A stretch of DNA of 20,457 nucleotides, from the NCBI GenBank assembly GCA_019136325.1, contig JAGVUJ010000280.1, positions 1 to 20,457 of the forward strand, given 5' to 3'. The stretch comes from Deltaproteobacteria bacterium (GTDB taxonomy: Bacteria > Desulfobacterota > Syntrophia > Syntrophales > Smithellaceae). A program made the translations under genes and the position numbers. The notes below the pieces were generated by a model that was given only the letters and a program-made list of their open reading frames with translations, searched no databases and had not been told where the DNA came from. Below are positions 7,604 to 15,949 of the stretch, piece after piece. The first letter of the stretch is position 1. Every line of letters starts with the position of its first letter.

Positions 7604-10288
7604 ATGAATCAGGCATCTTCAACATCGGAAAATTCGAAATCGGCAAACAGTCATTTATTCGGAGATTCATCTTCAATGAAGGATAAACTTCTCAAGGACG
7701 AACTGGCGGAAATCATTCATCAGGCCGTGCGGGATAACCGCAGCTACCTGATGGAACATGAAACCAAAGAAATTCTGGAAGGGATCGGAATCCCGACCAC
7801 CGGCTTTCTGGTCGCCCGATCTGAGGATGAAGTGCTAACCATGAGCGAAAAAACAGGATATCCCGTTGTGTTGAAAATCGTTTCACCCGACGTTATTCAC
7901 AAGACGGATGCGGGCGGCGTGAAATTGAATTTGAATTCCGCCGGGGAAGTCCGTCAGGCTTATCATGAAATTCTCGAAACATTTAAATACCAGCATATCG
8001 AGGGGGTCACCGTTCAGAAAATGGCCAGACCCGGCATCGAAGCCATTATCGGTGTGACCCGAGATCCCAGTTTCGGTCCGCTGATCATGTTCGGCCTGGG
8101 TGGCGTATTTGTGGAAGTTCTGCGCGATGTATCTTTCCGGATTTTGCCGATCACGGAAAAAGACGCTTCCGAAATGATCGCGGAAATCCGCGGCGCCGCC
8201 ATTCTGGAAGGTTATCGCGGCCAGGCTGTCGATCGGGAATCGCTCAGCCGTCTGCTGATGAAAATATCTCAACTGGTCATCGAAAATCCGGAAATCAGCG
8301 AGTTGGACCTTAATCCGCTGTTTTTGTACCCCGACGGCTACATTACCGTTGACGCCAGAATGTTTGTGAAGGAACCTTCTCCGGGGGAAAACGTCACCGC
8401 CACAGGCCGGGAAAGTCTGCGGGATTTCTTTTATCCGAAAAGCATCGCCGTCATCGGCGCGTCGGACGTCAGAGGGAAACTCGGTTACAACGTATTCTGG
8501 AATCTGATTAATCATGATTTCCCCGGCCGATTGTATCCGATTAATCCGAAAAAAGAATCCATTAAGGGCATTAAATCGTATAAGTCCATTCTGGACGTTC
8601 CCGATCCTGTAGACATGGCCATTGTTATCGTGCCGGCCAAAGCGGTGGAAGAGGCCATTTCCGAATGCTGCGCCAAGGGCGTAAAATATGTGGTGGTGGA
8701 AGCCGCCGGGTTCGCTGAAACCGGCGAAGAAGGAAAACAGGCGCAGGAAAGAATCGAGAAAATCATCCGCGCCCACGGATGCCGGGTTCTGGGTCCGAAC
8801 TGTTCCGGCGTCATCAACACGCATCATAACATGGTACAATCCATCGGTCTGCTTTCCGATTTGCGCAAAGGAAATGTCGGTATGGTTGCCCAAGCCGGAG
8901 TTTACGCCGCGGGAATCCTTACCGGATTGAGCAATGTTCTTGATTTCGGCATTGTTGCCACCATCGGCAACAAGATGGATATCAATGAAACGGATATCCT
9001 GGAATACTTAAGCGACGATGATCATATTTCCGTGATCGTCATGTACATGGAAGATATCCGCAGCGGCAAACGTTTTGTGGATGTGGCCACGCGCGCGGCC
9101 GTGCGCAAGCCGGTGATCATCTTGAAATCGGGACGGACGGAAGCCGGCAAAAAAGCCGTTTCTTCCCATACCGCGTCTCTGGCCGGCAACGATGTCATCA
9201 ACAGCGCGGCCTTCAAGCAGAGCGGCATTATTCGTGCCCGGGACAATGAACATTTATTCGCGCTGACCCGCGCCTTTTCCAAACAACCCGTTCCGAAAGG
9301 CAACGGTGTTCTGGTCGTTACCTACACCGGTTCACTCGGTGTTGCCGCAACGGATATGCTTTATCTCTCCGATATGCGCCTCTCCACCCTGGAACCCTAT
9401 TTTCAAAAACGTCTGAAAAATGCTCTGCCCGACTATGCCAGCATCGGCAATCCCATCGACTGTTCTTTTTCCATGACGCCCAAACAGGTGAAAGACCTGA
9501 TCGAAATAGGCGTGGAAAGCAACGATGTCCATAGTTTCATCGTCATCATTCAGGGTGAAATGCTCAATGCGTTTGTGGATGTCATGAAAAATATCGACTA
9601 CAAGGATAAGCCGATCGTGTGCTGCGTCGCCTGCAAGGAATTCATGATAGATGACGTGGTGAAAATGGAGCAGGCGGGTATTCCCGTTTATTCCACGGCG
9701 GAAACGGCGGCGGAGGTCTTGAGCCAGATGTACCACTACGGGGTCAGACGCCAGAGCGCCATTGCCGATTCCATCGCCCGCCATATCACCCGGGATTCGC
9801 TTTCCGTTGATGACCGGCCGGTCCGATTGCGTCTTATTAATCCGAAAGACATCGGCCTGTGGACGGATTTCGTTAACAGTTGTTCGGAAAAATCTCTATG
9901 GCTCAGATTCCTGTCGCCTTTTTCCGCAACACCGGAAAGAGCTCAGCGTTTCTGCAATGTGAATCCGGAAGAGGAAATCGCTGTAGTCGCCGAAATGAAG
10001 GACGGAGACAAGTATAAATTCCTCGGCATTTCCCGCTTGATCAAGAATAAGCGATGTGAGGGCGAAGTGGAATACGCCATCATTGTTTCAGACCTCTGGC
10101 AGAACAAGTCACTGGGACACACCCTCTCCGAGCAATGTATTGAACTGGCCAGAAAAGAGGGGTACAAAACCATTCGTGCGGAAACGCTTCAGGAAAATTA
10201 CGCCATGTTGAGAATCTTCCGCAACTGCGATTTTGTGCTCGATTCCAAAGATGAAAACATGGTTTCCATGTCATTAAAACTATTGTAA
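7604..10288 (+). CDS. ADP-forming acetyl/acyl-CoA synthetase fused to a GNAT (Pat-like) acetyltransferase
   Basis: The start is ATG with AGGAGG five bases upstream. In order, the 894 residues contain an ATP-grasp (beta-type) domain (about 25-250), a CoA-binding Rossmann domain from about 274 (YPKSIAVIGASD), and a succinyl-CoA-ligase-like region. H522 in SSHTASLAGN matches the phosphohistidine of active ACD enzymes. A GNAT domain follows at about 738-894. ACD enzymes catalyse acyl-CoA + ADP + Pi = acid + ATP + CoA. Here the ATP-grasp part comes first, whereas Pat/YfiQ proteins begin with the CoA-binding domain and are known to lack ACD activity. The GNAT has the EYAI strand typical of Pat, but its acetyl-CoA loop reads QNKSLG (833-838), with Ser in place of the first conserved Gly. 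It follows a two-component system and ends at a strong terminator. It may both conserve energy and acetylate proteins; the second role is inferred. Confidence 0.88.
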   Translation: MNQASSTSENSKSANSHLFGDSSSMKDKLLKDELAEIIHQAVRDNRSYLMEHETKEILEGIGIPTTGFLVARSEDEVLTMSEKTGYPVVLKIVSPDVIHKTDAGGVKLNLNSAGEVRQAYHEILETFKYQHIEGVTVQKMARPGIEAIIGVTRDPSFGPLIMFGLGGVFVEVLRDVSFRILPITEKDASEMIAEIRGAAILEGYRGQAVDRESLSRLLMKISQLVIENPEISELDLNPLFLYPDGYITVDARMFVKEPSPGENVTATGRESLRDFFYPKSIAVIGASDVRGKLGYNVFWNLINHDFPGRLYPINPKKESIKGIKSYKSILDVPDPVDMAIVIVPAKAVEEAISECCAKGVKYVVVEAAGFAETGEEGKQAQERIEKIIRAHGCRVLGPNCSGVINTHHNMVQSIGLLSDLRKGNVGMVAQAGVYAAGILTGLSNVLDFGIVATIGNKMDINETDILEYLSDDDHISVIVMYMEDIRSGKRFVDVATRAAVRKPVIILKSGRTEAGKKAVSSHTASLAGNDVINSAAFKQSGIIRARDNEHLFALTRAFSKQPVPKGNGVLVVTYTGSLGVAATDMLYLSDMRLSTLEPYFQKRLKNALPDYASIGNPIDCSFSMTPKQVKDLIEIGVESNDVHSFIVIIQGEMLNAFVDVMKNIDYKDKPIVCCVACKEFMIDDVVKMEQAGIPVYSTAETAAEVLSQMYHYGVRRQSAIADSIARHITRDSLSVDDRPVRLRLINPKDIGLWTDFVNSCSEKSLWLRFLSPFSATPERAQRFCNVNPEEEIAVVAEMKDGDKYKFLGISRLIKNKRCEGEVEYAIIVSDLWQNKSLGHTLSEQCIELARKEGYKTIRAETLQENYAMLRIFRNCDFVLDSKDENMVSMSLKLL

Positions 10289-10314
10289 GCTGTGCTGAAA
10301 ATTGATGCCGGTTT

Positions 10315-10352
10315 AAAAACAGGAGACGGTGATCAACCCGTCTCCTGTTTTT
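10315..10352 (+). terminator. strong intrinsic terminator after the acyl-CoA synthetase gene
   Basis: AACAGGAGACGG (10318-10329) pairs perfectly with CCGTCTCCTGTT (10338-10349) around an 8-base loop. The stem extends with A/T pairs to 15 bp and ends in a T run. It lies 27 bases after the stop codon. Confidence 0.9.
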
Positions 10353-10566
10353 AATACGATTTAATCCGGCAGAGCGCGTCAGGACAGGCAGGAATAAACG
10401 TTGATCATTAATGTTATTACCGTTGACCGATGAAGTTCCCTCTTTCAACCAACCACGCACACCATACCAATCAGCGCACAAGCTATTAATATCATTGCAA
10501 CTTTACACATAGCATGCATTTTGAGCATTCTGCTAAAAAACACTGTCTTTCTATAGTTTAGCTAAC

Positions 10567-10610
10567 TTATCAACAGGCCTATCAACAATCATTTCCACAA
10601 AACTGTTGAT
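10567..10610. repeat. ATCAACA repeat cluster (resembles DnaA boxes)
   Basis: TATCAACA occurs at 10568-10575 and 10580-10587, 12 bases apart, and TGTTGAT (inverted) at 10604-10610. TTATCAACA at 10567-10575 differs from the DnaA box TTATCCACA at one base, and ATTTCCACA at about 10590-10598 differs at two. It could equally be a regulator site for the gene at 10866. Confidence 0.4.
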
Positions 10611-10702
10611 TGAAGATTATAAGTTTCAATTTTTATATCTCGCAATGCTATAAACGTTCAATCAAGGATAACTGCTGTTTTACAACGCAATGCGATCATC
10701 GC

Positions 10703-10731
10703 TTGACACACCAAATCAAATATTCTATAGG
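10703..10731 (+). promoter_or_regulatory. sigma70-type promoter, TTGACA-17-TATAGG
   Basis: A perfect -35 hexamer at 10703-10708, a 17-base spacer and TATAGG (4/6) at 10726-10731 lie in an AT-rich context. The start would be near 10738, giving a leader of roughly 128 bases to the ATG at 10866. Confidence 0.65.
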
Positions 10732-10865
10732 CTCTTCCACAAAAGGGATGGGGCGTTCCTCCGACAAGTGGTATCGACGGACGGATCTATTCACATTCAG
10801 AGCACTCCTTGAAAACATGGAAAGGACACAATACCCTGATCGCAATATACAGGCATAGTAAAAAA

Positions 10866-11561
10866 ATGTTTCGTCACGCGCTTGCAGTTTTTCTGATACC
10901 GCTCACCGCATTTTTTATGATTATTTTTTCAGTTCATCCCGGTTACACAGCAGAAAATCATTTTTATGCGGCGGATTATGCTTCCCCGGAAAACAATACT
11001 CAAGAACAACGTGATCCGGCAAAGTCCGCTCCTTTTAACACTGAACCCCAGAAGCTGTATTCTTTGAATATTTACGGAGGAGAAATATCTAAAAATCATG
11101 CCGACGATTTTATTCTCCACACCAACAGGCTCAGGCTTACGGAATCGCGCCTGCTGGCCGTTACACTGGCAAGACGCCTCGGCACCTATAAAAATATGGC
11201 GAGTCTGGAAATTGAAGGCCAGGTTGTCAAGCATTTCTATGACATTCAGGACCATTGGGAATTCAACGCCTTATTAACAGCCCGCTGGGACGCATTTTTC
11301 TGGGACGAGTATGTGGACACAAGCTTAGCGTTTGGCCTCGGCCCTTCTTACGCAACGGAAAAACCGGAAATCGAAGCTATTCTGGATCGGGAGACATCAC
11401 AGTGGTTAGCTTACTGGATGATAGAACTGGAAATGGGTCTTCCGGCTTATCCCGGCGTATCGTTCATTACCCGCCTTCATCACCGTTCAGATGCCTTTCG
11501 CCTAGTCGCATCGGGCGGCGCCTCCACGGCCCCTGTCGTCGGCCTGAAAATCCGGTTCTGA
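10866..11561 (+). CDS. small outer-membrane beta-barrel protein, possibly PagL-like lipid A deacylase
   Basis: From the ATG at 10866 the protein has 231 residues. An in-frame TTG at 10809 would add 19 residues in front of the signal peptide and is less likely; neither start has a good Shine-Dalgarno sequence. A signal peptide (FRHALAVFLIPLTAFFMIIF, cleavage near YTA/EN at 29-30) leads into a body rich in alternating residues and ends in VVGLKIRF, a terminal-Phe barrel signature. The penultimate strand has RLHHRSDAF, with H206-x-S208 like the catalytic His-x-Ser of PagL. No glutamate follows about 12 residues later, where PagL has its third catalytic residue. It may be a PagL relative with an altered triad or only a structural homologue. 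It is transcribed alone from the 10703 promoter. Confidence 0.7.
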   Translation: MFRHALAVFLIPLTAFFMIIFSVHPGYTAENHFYAADYASPENNTQEQRDPAKSAPFNTEPQKLYSLNIYGGEISKNHADDFILHTNRLRLTESRLLAVTLARRLGTYKNMASLEIEGQVVKHFYDIQDHWEFNALLTARWDAFFWDEYVDTSLAFGLGPSYATEKPEIEAILDRETSQWLAYWMIELEMGLPAYPGVSFITRLHHRSDAFRLVASGGASTAPVVGLKIRF

Positions 11562-11889
11562 CAACTCGCGGGCACAAACGCTGTAAATTGCTATTCTAAA
11601 ATAGTTTTATCTTTTTCCCTCCTGTAAAGAAATATTATTCTCATCGATATTCAACGCATCGGAATAAAAAAGGCCTGCAATATGTCGTTGATGAAGTAAA
11701 TATGCGATCGCAAATATTACATTGACTATTTCATTTTTTATCGTTATCGTACCCGCCAATCACCCGGAACAATTTATAAAATGAAGAAGTCCAGACATAC
11801 TGCATGTTGCGTTGTTGAGAGCTTTAATCGTTGGCATCAGGGGAAGGGTTTGCGTTAAAAGCGTTTAACACATTCAAGAGGAGGGGAAG
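11562..11889. other. intergenic region upstream of the exported hydrolase
   Basis: No gene is seen in these 328 bases. They contain a possible promoter at 11722-11750 and a perfect inverted repeat GTTAAA-AGCG-TTTAAC at 11854-11869, 20 bases before the ATG of the next gene. The repeat could be an operator close to the translation start. Confidence 0.5.
11722..11750 (+). promoter_or_regulatory. possible sigma70-type promoter, TTGACT-17-TATCGT
   Basis: TTGACT (11722-11727) and TATCGT (11745-11750) are 17 bases apart. This gives a leader of about 130 bases that contains the GTTAAA palindrome at 11854-11869. The -10 match is modest. Confidence 0.4.
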
Positions 11890-13434
11890 ATGAAAGACGT
11901 GATGAAGTGGATGGGCATGAGCTTTTTGAATAAATTAACTTTTTACAAAAGTCTGTTGATCATGATGATTGCGGTCACGGTGATTTGTATGGCACCGGGA
12001 ATGAGCCTGGCCTCAGGCGTGCCGTTGAATTCCGGCGGCATCTACAGCACGACGGCCGATGACGGCAGTAAAATTTATCTCTATCGGTATGCGCCCTATA
12101 CAACCGGGAGCCCTCGGTTCCGGACCGGTGGCACGCCGGTCGTGATCTTCACAGGCATTTGCATGAATATGAACCAATACCTTTCCATGACTCCCTCCGA
12201 TATGAAGGATGCCTACAGCGGTGTTTACGTGCCTGATGTTTCCGACGCTCCGGGCTGGGCATTGAACTCGGATGGAACGGATTATGAACCTTACCTCAAG
12301 GCCGACAAAATGCGCTATTACAGTCTGGCGCATTACCTCTGGCTTCAGGGTTTTGATCCATGGTTCGTCAATTACCGGGGTACGGGCCGCGGCGCCGTCA
12401 AAAGCACGGGGACCAGCCCCGGCGGCATGAATACACTGGACACCTGGGCCGCGCTTGATACTCCCGCGGCGATTGCCAAGGTAAAATCGGTTACGGGAAA
12501 AAGAATGTTCATCGGCGGACACAGCACGGGAGGCCTGGTTGCCTATAATTATCTGCAGGGCGCCTATATGGAGTACGGCATTTCTACTGCGGCCTGGGCG
12601 AAAAAAGCCTACTACCAGCTGTGCTATGCCCTGGGATATCAGCCGCATGTCAAAGCCAGCGCGACTCTTGCCAGGGCAAGGAACGCCGATATCAAGGGTT
12701 TCATCGGTCTTGACCCCGCCGGCGTGCCGGCGCTGCCGAACCTTCTGGACACACCTCTCTTTTGGACACTTGTCGGCACAAGGCTATACCTGCCGCTGGA
12801 TGACATTTCAGATAAATTAATTTCTTTGTTTCCGAGCAAACCGTTAGTCGGCTTGTTGGAAGGCGTATTTGGACTGCTGAATACAGCGGCTGCAGGGGAT
12901 TCCGCCCTGAGCGACTTTTTCGATTATCTGAACTTCTGGGTGGTGGAGGATATGGACCCTTGTCTGGAGGATTGGACGGTGCGCTACAGTGTAGGCGGTG
13001 CCGCGCTACGCGGATTCGGTCATTACATGGATATGGGTCTGCACAACACCCTTCGTGAACATTATTTAAATGGAAAAGAAAACTATTTGTCGAAATTGAT
13101 TGCGGGAGGCTCCACGCCCAATCCCGGCAGAGACGGATACTACTATTTCAGCGAAAATATGTCGCGTATGACCGTACCGCTGATTGTTTTCTCGTCAAGC
13201 ACGGGATCTCTGGTAAGCCCGGAGGCGACGTATGACTTCATCATATCGAAAAAGTCCCCCACAGATTATGACGAGTGGTATGTACTTAGCGACACCGGCC
13301 ATTTCGATCTGGCAATGGGCAGGAAAATGCCGACCACGGTATTTCCGCAGTTAGGCGCATGGCTTAAATCCGTTGACGCCTTACCCGGCAATCCGGCCAA
13401 CACAACCACACCGGCTTCACGGATTGACGAATAG
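11890..13434 (+). CDS. exported alpha/beta-hydrolase (lipase/esterase-like)
   Basis: The protein has 514 residues. GAGGAGG upstream fixes the ATG. A long N-terminal region (basic and Met-rich, then SLLIMMIAVTVICM) ends at MSLA/SG near residue 41, indicating Sec export to the periplasm or beyond. The mature part has an alpha/beta-hydrolase core: NYRGTGRG, the nucleophile elbow GGHSTGG with S212, and DTGHFD with H471. A large, partly hydrophobic cap region (about 220-370) separates them, as in acid-lipase-type enzymes that act on esters with long acyl chains. The loop before the histidine where the acid normally sits reads TGSLVSPE (438-445), with no Asp in the usual D-x-L-V place, so the third catalytic residue is unclear. 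The substrate is unknown. It is monocistronic, followed by a hairpin. Confidence 0.82.
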   Translation: MKDVMKWMGMSFLNKLTFYKSLLIMMIAVTVICMAPGMSLASGVPLNSGGIYSTTADDGSKIYLYRYAPYTTGSPRFRTGGTPVVIFTGICMNMNQYLSMTPSDMKDAYSGVYVPDVSDAPGWALNSDGTDYEPYLKADKMRYYSLAHYLWLQGFDPWFVNYRGTGRGAVKSTGTSPGGMNTLDTWAALDTPAAIAKVKSVTGKRMFIGGHSTGGLVAYNYLQGAYMEYGISTAAWAKKAYYQLCYALGYQPHVKASATLARARNADIKGFIGLDPAGVPALPNLLDTPLFWTLVGTRLYLPLDDISDKLISLFPSKPLVGLLEGVFGLLNTAAAGDSALSDFFDYLNFWVVEDMDPCLEDWTVRYSVGGAALRGFGHYMDMGLHNTLREHYLNGKENYLSKLIAGGSTPNPGRDGYYYFSENMSRMTVPLIVFSSSTGSLVSPEATYDFIISKKSPTDYDEWYVLSDTGHFDLAMGRKMPTTVFPQLGAWLKSVDALPGNPANTTTPASRIDE

Positions 13435-13463
13435 CACTCGTTACAGCGATATAACGTAATATG

Positions 13464-13496
13464 GAGAGGCGTCCCGTTTCGTACCGGGCGCCTCTC
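13464..13496 (+). terminator. GC-rich hairpin after the hydrolase gene, without a T run
   Basis: GAGAGGCG (13464-13471) pairs with CGCCTCTC (13489-13496), with a further CCCG/CGGG pairing inside. It starts 30 bases after the stop codon. There is no T tract behind it, so termination efficiency is uncertain. Confidence 0.5.
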
Positions 13497-13676
13497 AGTA
13501 TATAAGATATCCCTTAACGCAAGCCCTTTCAAACAGATCGTTGAAAATATCTCGAGAATGAAGGGCATCCTTCAGCAATATCATTCATCAATTCACCCGG
13601 TGACATCCAGGCAACCCATCGATCCTTCCATCAGATACCCGTCTTCATAAGGTAAAAACCCGTTGTCGCAAAAAGG

Positions 13677-13711
13677 AAATGCCGTTTCCTTTTTGAAGGG
13701 AAACGGCATTT
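13677..13711. terminator. bidirectional intrinsic terminator between hydrolase and acs
   Basis: AAATGCCGTTTCC (13677-13689) and GGAAACGGCATTT (13699-13711) form a perfect 13-bp stem with a 9-base loop. On the minus strand the stem is followed by CCTTTTTG, giving acs a T-rich tail about 60 bases after its stop; on the plus strand only TT follows directly. Confidence 0.85.
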
Positions 13712-13769
13712 TTAGGAAGGAAATTTCACGTGAAGAAAAAGTCCTGCCTTCTTCACGCAGGAAAAAATA

Positions 13770-15749
13770 TTAACCGAGTTTCTTTCTATTATTAACCAAA
13801 TCATCCACGACCGCCGGATCGGCCAGGGTTGACGTATCCCCGAAATCACCGAATGTCTTGGCGGCGACGTTTCTCAAAACGCGGCGCATAATCTTGCCGG
13901 ATCTCGTTTTGGGAAGACCATCCGCCCACTGAATCTGATCAGGTGATGCGATCGGACCGACGACCTTGCGGACATGCGCGACCAGAGCTTTTTTGAGGTC
14001 ATCCGTCTTGGCCACATTATTGTTCAACGTGACATAGGCGAAGATTCCCTGACCTTTGATGTCATGGGGAAATCCGACAACCGCCGCTTCGGCCACATCC
14101 GGATGAGACGTGAGCGCCGCTTCGACTTCCGCGGTGCCCAACCGGTGGCCGGACACATTGATAACGTCGTCGACACGGCCGGTGATTTTGTAGTCACCGT
14201 CGGCATCGCGTTCGGCGCCGTCGCCAGAGAAATAGTAACCGGGGAACTGCGAGAAATAATTCTCTTCAAACCGGCCTTCCTTGTCATCCCACAAACCGCG
14301 GGTAATGCCGGGCCACCCTTTCTTAATGCAGAGAGAGCCTTTGCCGGGTCCGACGATTTCTTTGCCGTCTTCATCCATGATGGCGGGAACAACGCCGAAA
14401 AACGGAACCATCGCTTTGGCCGGTTTGATATCAATAGCGCCGGGCAGCGGCAGAATCATGTGTCCGCCGTTTTCCGTCTGCCACCAGGTATCCGCGATGG
14501 TGCAGCGGCCGCCGCCAATCTTATTGTAATACCACCACCAGGCTTCCGGATTGAGCGGTTCACCGACCGACCCCAGAACACGCAGCGAGGAGACATCATG
14601 CATATCGACCCACTTGTCGCCTTCCTTGGCAATGGAGCGGATCGCCGTCGGCGCGGTATAGAAGTTGTTAACGCTGTATTTTTCAACGACAGCCCAGAAC
14701 CGGCCGAAGTCGGGATAATTGGGAACGCCTTCAAAAAGGATGCTGGTGAAGCCGTTGCAAAGCGGTCCGTAGACCACGTAGCTGTGACCGGTGACCCAGC
14801 CGATGTCGGCCGTACACCAGTAGGTATCTTCGTCACGTACATCAAAAGCGTACTGCTGCGTCATGGAGGCATAGAGCAGATAACCGGCCTGGGTATGAAC
14901 GACGCCCTTGGGCTGCCCGGTGGAACCGGAGGTATAAAGAATGAACAGAGGATCTTCCGAATCCATTTCTTCAGGCTTGCAGTAACGGTCCGCTTTGGCC
15001 ATCAAATCTTCATACCAGACGTCGCGTCCTTCCTTCATCGCAACTTCTGTTCCGGTGCGTTTCACAACCACCATGGTTTTCACACCGGGGCACTGATCCA
15101 CGGCTTTGTCGCAGGTGGCTTTCTGGGGAACAGCTTTGGCGCCGCGGTACGTGCCGTCGCAGGTAATAACGACTTCCGCTCCGCAGTTATTGATGCGGTC
15201 TCTTAACGCTTCCGCCGAGAATCCGCCGAACACGATGGCATGAATGGCGCCGACGCGGGTGCAGGCCAGCATGACGATCGCCAGCTCCGCGATCATGGGC
15301 AGAAAGATGGAAACGCGATCACCCTTTTTGACGCCCAGGCTTTTGAGAACGTTGGCGAATTTGTTGACTTCGCGATACATATCCTGATAGGTGTAAACCT
15401 TCCAGTCATTGGGGTCGTTGCCTTCAAAAATGATCGCCGCTTTGTTTTTCTTGGTGGCCAGATGACGGTCCAGGCAGTTGTAACTGACATTGATCTTGCC
15501 GCCTTCAAACCATTTGGAATGAACTTTTCCCGGCTCAAAAGACCAGTCCGACACCTTCTTCTTGTCAAAGGGTTTGAACCAGCTCAGTCTTTCACTGGCC
15601 ATTTTGGCCCAGAATGCATTGGGGTCGTCGATGGATTCTTTGTAGAGTTTGTCGTACTCCGCCCGGCTCTTGACGTAAGATTTCTCTCTTACTCTGTCGG
15701 GTACGGGAAATACCTTGTCATAAAAATCTTGATCGTTTGCTTCAGCCAT
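13770..15749 (-). CDS. acs: AMP-forming acetyl-CoA synthetase
   Basis: The protein has 659 residues, the normal length for Acs, with AAAGGAG seven bases before the ATG. It shows the N-terminal Acs extension, the adenylate-forming P-loop YTSGSTGQPKG (272-282), the WWQTENGG motif (422-429), the hinge/A8 region (ITGRVDDVINVSGHRLG) and the C-terminal SGKIMRR with K619, equivalent to Salmonella K609. It catalyses acetate + ATP + CoA = acetyl-CoA + AMP + PPi in the cytosol. In Syntrophus aciditrophicus an Acs of this family is reported to run in reverse, making ATP from AMP and PPi; whether that holds here cannot be read from sequence. K619 is the classic site of inactivating acetylation by Pat enzymes, and a Pat-like GNAT is encoded at 7604-10288. 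A sigma54-like promoter is proposed about 205 bases upstream. Confidence 0.97.
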   Translation of the reverse strand: MAEANDQDFYDKVFPVPDRVREKSYVKSRAEYDKLYKESIDDPNAFWAKMASERLSWFKPFDKKKVSDWSFEPGKVHSKWFEGGKINVSYNCLDRHLATKKNKAAIIFEGNDPNDWKVYTYQDMYREVNKFANVLKSLGVKKGDRVSIFLPMIAELAIVMLACTRVGAIHAIVFGGFSAEALRDRINNCGAEVVITCDGTYRGAKAVPQKATCDKAVDQCPGVKTMVVVKRTGTEVAMKEGRDVWYEDLMAKADRYCKPEEMDSEDPLFILYTSGSTGQPKGVVHTQAGYLLYASMTQQYAFDVRDEDTYWCTADIGWVTGHSYVVYGPLCNGFTSILFEGVPNYPDFGRFWAVVEKYSVNNFYTAPTAIRSIAKEGDKWVDMHDVSSLRVLGSVGEPLNPEAWWWYYNKIGGGRCTIADTWWQTENGGHMILPLPGAIDIKPAKAMVPFFGVVPAIMDEDGKEIVGPGKGSLCIKKGWPGITRGLWDDKEGRFEENYFSQFPGYYFSGDGAERDADGDYKITGRVDDVINVSGHRLGTAEVEAALTSHPDVAEAAVVGFPHDIKGQGIFAYVTLNNNVAKTDDLKKALVAHVRKVVGPIASPDQIQWADGLPKTRSGKIMRRVLRNVAAKTFGDFGDTSTLADPAVVDDLVNNRKKLG

Positions 15750-15949
15750 ATTATTCTCCTTTATCTAAATTATTTTTCATGCCTTTCGCTTTCGCTGAAA
15801 AAAGCATTTTTCACATCCGTCGTTTATTCCTTTCATTAATCCCTTTTAATCTCGTCTTTTCAACTTTTCAGGAGGGGTACGCCCCATGCTTTGGCCTCGT
15901 TCCTGTTAGAAAAAAACGTTCATGATTCACCGGTCTCAAAGTAAGGGGC

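Larger units (their letters stand above)
10289..10865. other. AT-rich intergenic region with terminator, repeat cluster and promoter
   Basis: No credible gene lies in this stretch. It holds the terminator at 10315-10352, an ATCAACA repeat cluster at 10567-10610, a strong sigma70-type promoter at 10703-10731 and then a leader of about 128 bases. Short open frames here (10080-10481 minus, 10610-10858 plus) lack ribosome-binding sites or family features. Confidence 0.6.
13435..13769. other. convergent intergenic region with two hairpins
   Basis: This stretch separates the plus-strand hydrolase from the minus-strand acs. It holds the hairpins at 13464-13496 and 13677-13711 and no gene. Confidence 0.6.

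Noticed and set aside
7883..8893. 336-codon open frame on the minus strand
   Set aside because: It is antisense to the ACD-GNAT gene and His/Phe-rich, as expected of a shadow frame.
11830..11855. Possible sigma54 promoter (GG-N10-GC, TTTGC) before the hydrolase
   Set aside because: Spacing fits by chance within a G-rich run; the -24 element lacks the T and CAC positions.
13974..15206. 410-codon open frame on the plus strand
   Set aside because: It is entirely antisense to acs, whose motifs and length are unambiguous; its translation has no recognisable domain.
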